Positions 1-6,080 of a stretch of DNA of 6,080 bases are shown piece by piece. Within the stretch, counting starts at the first letter, position 1. Every line of letters starts with the position of its first letter. The notes below the pieces were generated by a model. The model saw nothing but the letters and a program-made list of their open reading frames with translations, was not told where the DNA came from and made no database searches. A program made the translations under genes and the position numbers. Origin of the DNA: Bacteroidota bacterium (lineage in GTDB: Bacteria > Bacteroidota > Bacteroidia > JAADEI01); assembly GCA_015490475.1 (NCBI GenBank), contig WFXT01000263.1, positions 1 through 6,080 of the forward strand, read 5' to 3'.

Positions 1-112
1 ACGTCATATACATAAGCAGTGTCAACTTCAATAGTGATAAAATCAGATAAATAAGAGGGCTTGCACGAGAATAAAACAAAGCCAATAAAGAACCCCCAAG
101 ACAGTGATAAAT

Positions 113-1297
113 TTATTCTCCGAGCCACTCCACTATGATAGCTGATGCTCCACCTCCTCCATTGCATATTGATGCCAGACCGTATCGCCCTCCTTTTACA
201 CGTAAAACGTTCAAAAGCGTAATAATGATACGTGCTCCCGAAGCTCCTATTGGATGTCCTATGGACACGGCTCCCCCGAAAACATTGACTCTATTCAGGT
301 CAAGCCCCATCTTCTTGACATTGGCTAGGACAACCACAGAAAAGGCTTCATTAATTTCCCAGTAGTCAATATCTTCCTTAGAAAGGCCTGCCTTTTGCAG
401 TGCTCGTGTTGCGGCATCAGTGGGTGCTATGGTAAACCAAATGGGGTCTTCGGCGGCATCAGCCCATGAAACAATTCGGGCAATTGGTTTAAGCCCCTTT
501 TCTTCAACATAAGATTTGCTTGCTATGACAAGGGCAGCAGCACCATCATTTATTGTACTTGCATTAGCAGCAGTGATTGTTCCATCCTTTTTGAAAACGG
601 GACGCAGCTTTTTCATCTTGTCAAAGTCAACTCGTTTGTACTCTTCGTCCTCTTCCACAACCACTGTTCCCTTTCGTGTCTCCACTTCCACAGGCACCAC
701 TTCCCATTTCATATGTCCTTCCTGCCAAGCACCAGCAGCACGCTCGTAAGAAAGACGTGCATATTCATCTTGCTCCTCCCTTGGAATATTAAGCTCAACG
801 GCACATACTTCGGCACAACTACCCATGTGCTGGTCAGAATAAACGTCCCACAATCCGTCATATATTAAGCCATCAATTAATTCCACATTTCCCATTTTGT
901 TTCCCCATCGCACAGACTTGTTGTAGTATGGAACATTGGACATTGATTCCATGCCTCCCGCAACAACAATCCTATTATCTCCTGCCTTTATTGTCTGAGC
1001 ACCTATAATAACAGATTTCATCCCGGAAGCACAAACTTTATTAACAGTGGTTGCAGGCACTGATTTGTCTATTCCCGCAAATAAAGCAGCTTGTCTGGCT
1101 GGTGCCTGTCCAACGCCAGCACTTAACACATTACCCATAAACACTTCATTGGGCTCATTAGGTTGAACTCCCGCTCTCCTCAATGCTTCCTTAATAGCAG
1201 TGGCTCCCAATCTTGTTGCACTTACAGAAGCAAGACTGCCACCAAAACTACCAAATGGCGTCCTTGCAACTCCCAAAATGTAAACTTCTTCTGCCAT
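113..1297 (-). CDS. Acetyl-CoA C-acetyltransferase (thiolase II family)
   Basis: Condenses two acetyl-CoA to acetoacetyl-CoA, or cleaves the latter, in the cytoplasm. The 394-residue length is normal for the family. Every catalytic element is visible: nucleophile Cys89 in VNKVCASGMKS, the NEAF loop at 316-319, His348 in GGAVSIGHPIG, and Cys378 in CNGGGGASA near the C-terminus. The sequence resembles mitochondrial ACAT1 more than generic bacterial thiolases, with HMGSCAE at 157-163 and EDEEYKRVDF around 216-225. I chose the ATG at 1297 (MAEEVYILG) because the thiolase fold begins there. The reading frame is open upstream to an ATG at 1360, but those residues are unlike the family and a good promoter lies between the two starts. 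No Shine-Dalgarno sequence is seen. It is transcribed divergently from the protease gene, with no neighbour of the same pathway. The reaction is well supported; whether the cell uses it for beta-oxidation, ketone-body or butyrate metabolism, or polyhydroxybutyrate synthesis cannot be told. Names such as atoB or phaA would be guesses. Confidence 0.95.
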   Translation of the reverse strand: MAEEVYILGVARTPFGSFGGSLASVSATRLGATAIKEALRRAGVQPNEPNEVFMGNVLSAGVGQAPARQAALFAGIDKSVPATTVNKVCASGMKSVIIGAQTIKAGDNRIVVAGGMESMSNVPYYNKSVRWGNKMGNVELIDGLIYDGLWDVYSDQHMGSCAEVCAVELNIPREEQDEYARLSYERAAGAWQEGHMKWEVVPVEVETRKGTVVVEEDEEYKRVDFDKMKKLRPVFKKDGTITAANASTINDGAAALVIASKSYVEEKGLKPIARIVSWADAAEDPIWFTIAPTDAATRALQKAGLSKEDIDYWEINEAFSVVVLANVKKMGLDLNRVNVFGGAVSIGHPIGASGARIIITLLNVLRVKGGRYGLASICNGGGGASAIIVEWLGE

Positions 1298-1316
1298 GTT
1301 TATCAGCATTTGTGAA

Positions 1317-1348
1317 CAAAGATAGGGCATGAAAATGTGAGTCAAAAA
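1317..1348 (-). promoter_or_regulatory. Bacteroidota-type promoter of the thiolase gene
   Basis: Read on the minus strand, TATCTTTG (1324 down to 1317) matches the TAnnTTTG -7 element. A TTTTTG run (1348 down to 1343) supplies the TTG -33 element, with 18 bases between TTG and TATC. Transcription would begin near 1311, leaving a leader of about 14 bases before the ATG at 1297. This also argues against the upstream ATG at 1360, which would lie ahead of the promoter. The elements are seen in the sequence; activity is inferred. Confidence 0.55.
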
Positions 1349-1402
1349 GGTGGGGGACAAAACAACCCACTTTTCACTATTTATGGTGTGTTTATAAATT
1401 AA

Positions 1403-1410
1403 TAAATTTG
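1403..1410 (+). promoter_or_regulatory. Candidate -7 element for the M16 protease gene
   Basis: TAAATTTG matches the Bacteroidota TAnnTTTG -7 consensus and lies 31 bases before the ATG at 1442, which would give a leader of roughly 25 bases. No clear TTG is present about 18-20 bases upstream, so the -33 half is weak or absent. The surrounding sequence is very AT-rich, so a chance match is possible. Confidence 0.35.
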
Positions 1411-1441
1411 ACTTATTATTGCATTAGCAAATTAAGCGATT

Positions 1442-4261
1442 ATGATATTTAAACCGACAAGAAATCTATTGGCGTGTTGTATATGTTTTTTATTATCCGT
1501 AAGCATAAGTGCTCAGGATACGATTCCCTTTCACAAAGGTGTTCGCAAGGGCGTTCTCCCTAACGGCTTACACTACTATATTATGCCCAACAACTATCCA
1601 GAGGGGTATACCGATGTATTTCTGGCAGTTAATGCTGGGGCAATTCTGGAAACAGACTCTCAACAAGGCATAGCACACTTCGTGGAACACATGCTTTTCA
1701 ACGGTACTAAAAGCTTTCCAGCAAATGAAATTGACCACTTCCTTAGAAAGATAGGATTGGAATTAGGACCAGACCTCAATGCCTATACAACATGGGATGA
1801 GACTGTTTATATGTTACGCGGTGTTCCTGATTCCCTCACAGAAAAAGCCCTATGGATTTTATCTGAAATGGCATTTATGGCAACTTTTGACTCAGCAGAG
1901 ATAGAAAAAGAACGAGGTGTTGTCCATAATGAATGGCGCCTGTGGTCTGGTGTTCAACAACGTGTGTTTTCCAAAATCCTCCAAGAGCTATTCAAAGGCA
2001 GTAAATACGCCGATAGGACGGTAATAGGCGAAGAAAGCATTATCCTGAACGCTCCCCATGACACTATAATATCTTTCTATAAAAAGTGGTATAGGCCTGA
2101 CTTAATGGCTGTAATCGTCGTAGGTAATGTAAATCCAGACAGTGCAGAACAATGGATAAAGAAATATTTCGGAAGTGTGAAGCGAGAGAGCCCTCTCCAC
2201 AGACCTTATTATTACTTGCCGCCATTTGAAAGGTTTAGAGTAGTAACTATCGTTGATAGCGAATGGGCTTTCCCTTCCCTATCAATTGGTTTCATTCATG
2301 ATGTTGATACTCCACAAACCATTGAAGATTGGAAAAAGAAACTAATGACACAGATAATAAGCAACATTTTTGACGAACGATACAGTGATATAGAACGACA
2401 GGAAAATCCTCCTTTTGCCGATGCATATTTTTCTGTGTATAATATGGTAAGAACATCCACTTTTGTAGAATGGAATGCTTCTATTAGTCTCAAAAATGTA
2501 AAAAGGGCAACACAGGAGCTATGGAGCGAAGCAGTCCGTGCCTATAGATACGGCTTCACAGAAGGAGAAGTGGAAAGAGCTAAGAAACGCCTCCTGCGAA
2601 GTCTTAAGAAAAAATATGCCGAAAGAAACAAAACAGAAAACTCAACATGGGCATTTGCTCTGGTGGACCACTATCTTGAAGGCAAACCATTCCCTGACCC
2701 CGAATGGGAGTATCATATCGCTCAGAAGATACTGCCAGACATTTCACCTGAGGACCTACACAACCACTTGAAATCACTCTGGAGAAATGACACTAACAGA
2801 TACATCCTTCTCATTGTCAACGACAAAGAGCTGAAAAAAGCCAAACTCCCCACTCATAAACAACTTATAAAATGGATAAAGAAGGCGGAAAAAAGAAAAC
2901 TCAGACCACCAGAAGACAAGCCATTGCCTCGGTTAGCACATCCACCAACCAGCACTCCACCCCTCCCCCAACTCAAGCTCATTGATTCCACCCTAAACAT
3001 ATGGCACGCCACTTTATCCAACGGAGCAAGAATCTGGTTAAAACCCACAGATTTCAAGGACGACGAAATCAGGTGGTTAGCATTTAGCCCGGGAGGTTTG
3101 TCCTCCCTGGATTCCTCAGACGTTATTGCAGGTTGGTCAATAAGCGAAGTAATTCCTGAAAGTGGTTTGGGAGACGTAGATGCATCAACACTTGAAAAAA
3201 TCCTTGCTGGTTACCATGTCAACTGGAGTGTTTCCCTAGACTTGTTATATGAAAACATAAGATTCACTACATCTCCAGAAGACCTGACAACAGCCCTTCA
3301 GCTCCAATATCTGTTATTCACACAACCACGACAGGATGAAAAAGCTTTCAAGTCATGGCGTCGCAGAATCCTAATCCAGCTCTCTATGTTAAAGGCTTTT
3401 CCCATAATTTATTTCTTGATAGAAGGAATGAAAAAGGTTTATGGCAATAATCCATGGATGATAAGTGTTCCAGAGAAACATCAACTCAAGAGCCTAAGCT
3501 GGCAAAAACCATACGAAATATACTATCAAAAATTTGTAAACAAAGTGGGGGACTTTGACTTTGTATTCGTAGGAACCTTTGAACCGGAAAGCTTGCTTGT
3601 TGAAGTAAATAAATGGCTCGGCTCTATCCCCTATAAACGCTCAGAAGCAGATCACTGGGTTGATAGGAAGGTGTTTCCCGTTTTATGTGATACAACTATT
3701 GAATTTTACAAAGGTTCTGGCAAAAAGGCTTTTTCCATTGTAGTGTTTCACAGAAAATGGGACTCATGGAGCTTTGAAGAAAGGCTCCTATCTAAATTTC
3801 TTGAAAAACTAATTGATTTTACTGTGATGGATAGCATCCGAGAAGAATCTTCGCAGATATACTCTGCACAGGTCAATATTTCCCTTGAGAAATATCCAAC
3901 CCCCTATCTAACATTCCTAATATTTTATCCTTCTGCACCGGAAGATGTTGAAAGCATTCAAAACAAAATACATGAAATCTTAAACTCTTTAGCACAGGGG
4001 AACTTAGATACTACATATATTCATGAAGTCAAGAAAGTATTGCTCAACGATTTGAAAGAAAATAAGCAAAACAACTTCTGGTGGCGAAGGCAAATAGCGT
4101 GGGCACTGCAGAACGACGTTCCCCTCTCTGAATTAGCTCATTATGAAGACATAATAAAGGAGGTAACTGAGCAAGACCTTCAAAAGTTCGCAAACAAAAT
4201 ATTAACACATAGCTGTAGCTTCCGCATATCTTTATTTCCATCATCGGCTAAAGAAAAATAA
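1442..4261 (+). CDS. Secreted two-domain M16 (PqqL-like, insulinase family) zinc metalloprotease
   Basis: A 939-residue peptidase expected to act on peptides outside the cytoplasm. Residues 1-24 form a signal peptide (basic start, hydrophobic core, likely cut SISA|QD). LLAC at 9-12 resembles a lipobox but sits before the hydrophobic core. The N-terminal M16 domain carries the inverted zinc motif His79-Phe-Val-Glu82-His83, with the third ligand probably Glu164 in ERGVVHNEW and Glu157 as its usual partner. A proline-rich linker spans about 489-510. The C-terminal M16 half, from about 515, lacks HxxEH but keeps GG-SSLDSSDV, LQYLLFTQPR and the substrate-binding Arg800/Tyr807 pair (IREESSQIY). Length and two-half layout fit PqqL-like proteins, common in Bacteroidota. 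The start sits directly before the signal peptide; no Shine-Dalgarno sequence is seen. It appears monocistronic: divergent from the thiolase gene and 104 bases from the next gene. The natural substrate is unknown. Nothing indicates pyrroloquinoline quinone synthesis. Confidence 0.92.
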   Translation: MIFKPTRNLLACCICFLLSVSISAQDTIPFHKGVRKGVLPNGLHYYIMPNNYPEGYTDVFLAVNAGAILETDSQQGIAHFVEHMLFNGTKSFPANEIDHFLRKIGLELGPDLNAYTTWDETVYMLRGVPDSLTEKALWILSEMAFMATFDSAEIEKERGVVHNEWRLWSGVQQRVFSKILQELFKGSKYADRTVIGEESIILNAPHDTIISFYKKWYRPDLMAVIVVGNVNPDSAEQWIKKYFGSVKRESPLHRPYYYLPPFERFRVVTIVDSEWAFPSLSIGFIHDVDTPQTIEDWKKKLMTQIISNIFDERYSDIERQENPPFADAYFSVYNMVRTSTFVEWNASISLKNVKRATQELWSEAVRAYRYGFTEGEVERAKKRLLRSLKKKYAERNKTENSTWAFALVDHYLEGKPFPDPEWEYHIAQKILPDISPEDLHNHLKSLWRNDTNRYILLIVNDKELKKAKLPTHKQLIKWIKKAEKRKLRPPEDKPLPRLAHPPTSTPPLPQLKLIDSTLNIWHATLSNGARIWLKPTDFKDDEIRWLAFSPGGLSSLDSSDVIAGWSISEVIPESGLGDVDASTLEKILAGYHVNWSVSLDLLYENIRFTTSPEDLTTALQLQYLLFTQPRQDEKAFKSWRRRILIQLSMLKAFPIIYFLIEGMKKVYGNNPWMISVPEKHQLKSLSWQKPYEIYYQKFVNKVGDFDFVFVGTFEPESLLVEVNKWLGSIPYKRSEADHWVDRKVFPVLCDTTIEFYKGSGKKAFSIVVFHRKWDSWSFEERLLSKFLEKLIDFTVMDSIREESSQIYSAQVNISLEKYPTPYLTFLIFYPSAPEDVESIQNKIHEILNSLAQGNLDTTYIHEVKKVLLNDLKENKQNNFWWRRQIAWALQNDVPLSELAHYEDIIKEVTEQDLQKFANKILTHSCSFRISLFPSSAKEK

Positions 4262-4264
4262 GTA

Positions 4265-4284
4265 GTCAAAAAGATAATTTTGAC
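4265..4284 (+). repeat. Perfect inverted repeat between protease and uspA-like genes
   Basis: GTCAAAA (4265-4271) and TTTTGAC (4278-4284) form a perfect 7-base inverted repeat with a 6-base spacer, starting three bases after the protease stop codon. The right half overlaps TAATTTTG (4275-4282), a TAnnTTTG-type -7 motif. It could be a weak terminator stem, though it is AT-rich with no T-run after it, or an operator or promoter for the following UspA gene with a leader of about 78 bases. No TTG lies at the expected -33 distance. The structure is visible; its role is not decided. Confidence 0.4.
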
Positions 4285-4365
4285 ATGACGATAGAGAACA
4301 AAACGTTCGCTATGATGTATTACTTTTACATTGCTAAATCCTAATGAAACAAAAACTATTGAGTT

Positions 4366-4821
4366 ATGGAGTCAAGAATAAAATCAATCCTGGTTCCCAC
4401 TGATTTTTCAGAAATGAGTGAAGAAGCATTACAATGGGCTATTGACCTTGCCAAGCCCTTTAATGCCCAGATTCACATAATTCACGTTCTGGAACCCATC
4501 GCTTATCCAGTGGAATGGTTAGAAGGATTTTCTGGGATGGAAGCCCTTGAGGATGTAATAGCAGGCAATGCTCGCAAAGCACTGGACAAACTGGCAGAGA
4601 GAGTAAGAGATGCTCAATTACCAGTTCAAACATCTCTGGTTTTTGGCTATCCCCCCGAAGCTATCATTTCTTATGTTCAAGAAAATGGCATTTCCCTTAT
4701 TTGCATGGGTTCACACAAGCGTTCCGGACTGGAAAAACTCATCATTGGAAGCACTACAGAAAAGGTTGTTAGACAAGCACCATGTCCCGTGCTCGTCATT
4801 AGAAGCGATACTAAGGATTAG
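4366..4821 (+). CDS. Universal stress protein, UspA family
   Basis: A 151-residue single-domain Usp protein of normal length, cytoplasmic and usually dimeric; the family is linked to survival under starvation and stress. The N-terminal strand and loop ILVPTDFSEMSEEAL carries Asp13, the usual nucleotide-contacting acidic residue. The C-terminal part has LICMGSHKRSGLEKLIIGST, which lines up with the ATP-binding pattern G-2x-G-9x-G-(S/T): Gly115, position 118, Gly128 and Ser129. Position 118 is Lys rather than Gly, so nucleotide binding may be altered. The ending APCPVLVIR is typical of the family. The start at 4366 places the first strand correctly; no Shine-Dalgarno sequence is seen. It lies 104 bases after the protease gene and 41 bases before the membrane protein gene, with a terminator-like hairpin across its stop codon, so it is probably transcribed alone. 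The family is certain; the specific role is unknown. Confidence 0.94.
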   Translation: MESRIKSILVPTDFSEMSEEALQWAIDLAKPFNAQIHIIHVLEPIAYPVEWLEGFSGMEALEDVIAGNARKALDKLAERVRDAQLPVQTSLVFGYPPEAIISYVQENGISLICMGSHKRSGLEKLIIGSTTEKVVRQAPCPVLVIRSDTKD

Positions 4822-4843
4822 GCTGGCTTACTAGCCTAACTTT
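4818..4843 (+). terminator. Hairpin overlapping the uspA-like stop codon
   Basis: TTAGGCT (4818-4824) and AGCCTAA (4833-4839) are perfect 7-base complements with an 8-base loop, followed by CTTTCTATTT. The TAG stop codon (4819-4821) is inside the left arm. Duplicated GGCT also permits a smaller competing hairpin (GGCT 4825-4828 with AGCC 4833-4836). The T-run is short and interrupted, so it may be only a partial Rho-independent terminator, letting some transcription continue into the gene at 4863, for which I see no promoter of its own. Confidence 0.5.
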
Positions 4844-4862
4844 CTATTTATCACTCACTGCT

Positions 4863-5189
4863 ATGAAAAGACTTTTACAAAAGTTTGTATTGCCCTTATT
4901 CATCTTTACAGTAATCGCTAATCTGACTGCTATTGCTGGCTATGACTTTTTATATTTTGATAAAATAGCCCAATATAAGTTTCCACCGCTTGCATCTTTC
5001 TTTTATAACACAGAAACAAAGCAATTTGAGTTTTTCAACTTCTCCTATTTACCGGAAGCCTTAATAGTGATTGGGTTAACTATTCTTTTCACAATTCCCG
5101 CTTCTATCTCACCTTTAAAGGTATTCTTTCCTGCAATATTCATTATTTTTGCTTTTGGGCTTTTGACACTGAAATTCAGGCACATCTAA
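4863..5189 (+). CDS. N-terminal membrane part of an LtaS-like sulfatase-fold protein (frameshifted)
   Basis: Encodes 108 residues with three hydrophobic segments, at about 9-31, 64-82 and 87-103, starting from the basic MKRLLQK. Read alone it is an unrecognised small membrane protein. It ends at a TAA (5187-5189), while a second frame, one base back, continues without a break into a fourth and fifth membrane helix and then a catalytic domain. Five N-terminal helices before an extracytoplasmic sulfatase domain is the known layout of LtaS-type enzymes, so I read this as the first part of that gene, split by a one-base shift near 5186. One extra base there would give the continuous junction KFRHI-LRIPTIRT. 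No Shine-Dalgarno sequence precedes the ATG, and the 41-base gap after the uspA-like gene is largely filled by a terminator-like hairpin. A true separate small gene is possible but less likely. Confidence 0.7.
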   Translation: MKRLLQKFVLPLFIFTVIANLTAIAGYDFLYFDKIAQYKFPPLASFFYNTETKQFEFFNFSYLPEALIVIGLTILFTIPASISPLKVFFPAIFIIFAFGLLTLKFRHI

Positions 5190-6080
5190 GAATTCCAACT
5201 ATCAGAACCCTATCCCTCCTATTCACGTTTAAAGATTTCTTAGGTTACAAAGCGATAATTGGTGGTATAATCATTCTTGCCATATTACTTTTTGCTCTGT
5301 ATTCCGTTCTTCGTGGATTTTACGTTAGTCTGCTCGGCATACTCAAGGGAGGGTCACGTATGATCAAAATACAATTTGCATTAATCTTTGCTTTAAAGGT
5401 GGTTTCAATAGTAATGATTATCTTGTCGTTCACTGTATTGCTACCAAAGTATTATAAAAGCGTGTGGTGGTATGAAAAGGAAGAAGTCTGGTCAAATGGT
5501 AGATTCGTAGCATTTTACCATAATTCCTTAAGGGAAATCAGAGCTTATAGAGAACTTCAAAATTTTCAATACAATCTTAGCTTGCCTCCACATAGGATAT
5601 TATTTCCTGACACCCTAAAAAACAAACCTAACATCTATGTGATTTTGCTTGAAAGCCACATTGATCTTTCAAGACTTAAGAACTATAAATTTTCAAGATT
5701 TCCCATACATCCATACTTATTGAAATTCATGCCGGACTCTTTATTTTCACTGATTGTAAGCCCTGTATATGGTGGTTATACTGCACAAGCAACTTTCGAA
5801 ATACTTACGGGAACTCCTGCACTCCATCAATTGTCTCCTGTGGAATTTTTAGTTTTCGGTTCCCACACAACCTCTTCTATACTAACACGCTTGAAAGAAC
5901 AGGGTTATCACACTTTTGCATTTATAGCCAACTCAGATATATTTTTCAATATGCCCACAGCCTACAAAGACATGGGATTTGATTCTTCTGTATTTCTCGG
6001 TTCCATAAGCCCATACAAAGAATATTTTACAGACAGGAATTGGATTATACCAGATGAAGAGTTATACTCCTATTTTTTGA
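5186..6080 (+). CDS. LtaS-like sulfatase/phosphotransferase domain, continuation after frameshift, cut by window edge
   Basis: This frame (codons from 5186; still open at 6079) encodes 298 residues: two membrane helices, at about 22-42 and 63-86, then an extracytoplasmic domain of the alkaline phosphatase/sulfatase superfamily. Recognisable elements are NIYVILLESH with Glu156, the expected metal ligand; GGYTAQATFEILTG with Thr199, aligning with the nucleophile threonine of LtaS-type enzymes; LKEQGYHTFAF; and IIPDEELY, like the DEELF block of the family. The remaining metal ligands (Asp, His) would lie beyond the edge. The family transfers phosphoglycerol or phosphoethanolamine groups from lipids to surface glycans or lipids at the outer face of the inner membrane; the substrate here is unknown. 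The usual acidic residue before FE in the threonine block is Thr203. The only in-frame ATG near the front is at 5360, with GGAGG seven bases before it, but coding-like helix sequence extends upstream of it, so I favour one gene starting at 4863 with a frameshift. Confidence 0.8.

Noticed and set aside
58..83. Five-base stem GGCTT/AAGCC downstream of the thiolase on the minus strand, as a terminator.
   Set aside because: The stem is short, the loop is 16 bases and there is no clean T-run after it.
1..112. Possible gene ends at the left edge: a plus-strand tail VIYISSVNFNSDKIR ending at 50, and a minus-strand ATG at 13 reading off the window.
   Set aside because: Both are too short to judge, with no recognisable motif and no supporting promoter. 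Nothing else coding is seen in this stretch.
135..749. Plus-strand open frames within the thiolase gene.
   Set aside because: They lie wholly opposite a gene with all its catalytic motifs and show no family features; they are shadows of its coding frame.
1470..1480. LLAC at residues 9-12 of the M16 protease as a lipoprotein signal.
   Set aside because: It lies before the hydrophobic core rather than at its end. SISA|QD gives a normal signal peptidase I site.
2296..3057. Open frames on the minus strand and in a second plus frame inside the M16 gene, including one overlapping the proline-rich linker.
   Set aside because: The M16 frame is continuous and conserved throughout; the alternatives have no motif, start context or promoter.
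4610..4834. A second plus-strand frame overlapping the end of the uspA-like gene.
   Set aside because: It covers the conserved ATP-loop coding region in the wrong frame and shows no recognisable domain.
33..4855. AGTGATAAA at 33-41 and 103-111, and its complement at 4847-4855, as a dispersed repeat.
   Set aside because: Three copies of an AT-rich nine-base word in noncoding sequence is not convincing beyond chance, and the flanks do not match.
5100..5190. Programmed -1 ribosomal frameshifting in the LtaS-like gene.
   Set aside because: No X-XXY-YYZ slippery heptamer in the correct phase and no clear downstream stimulatory hairpin were found; a lost base explains the data more simply.

Overview
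The window looks like chromosomal DNA of a member of the Bacteroidota, though this is an inference. It is moderately AT-rich by eye. No Shine-Dalgarno sequence precedes any of the four main start codons. Several upstream regions carry the TAnnTTTG promoter motif typical of this phylum. The proteins also fit: a two-domain M16 protease of the PqqL-like type, a UspA stress protein and a membrane-anchored LtaS-like sulfatase-fold enzyme. No mobile element, CRISPR array, tRNA or rRNA was seen.

Layout. Bases 1-112 are short and hold no gene I can support. A thiolase (acetyl-CoA C-acetyltransferase) is encoded on the minus strand at 113-1297. A divergent intergenic region (1298-1441) carries candidate promoters for both directions. 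A secreted M16 zinc protease of 939 residues follows on the plus strand (1442-4261). After a 104-base gap with a small inverted repeat comes a UspA-family protein (4366-4821), whose stop codon lies inside a terminator-like hairpin. From 4863 to the right edge is a gene for a five-helix membrane protein with a periplasmic LtaS/sulfatase-type catalytic domain. It is interrupted by an apparent one-base frameshift near 5186 and runs off the window.

How the genes relate. They do not form an obvious pathway. The thiolase acts on acyl-CoA in the cytoplasm, the M16 protein is exported to degrade or process peptides, UspA is a cytoplasmic stress protein, and the LtaS-like enzyme probably modifies a lipid or glycan at the outer face of the inner membrane. 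I found no convincing undescribed system. The points most worth a second look are the frameshift in the LtaS-like gene, the substituted ATP-loop residue in UspA, and the promoter placement that decides the thiolase start.
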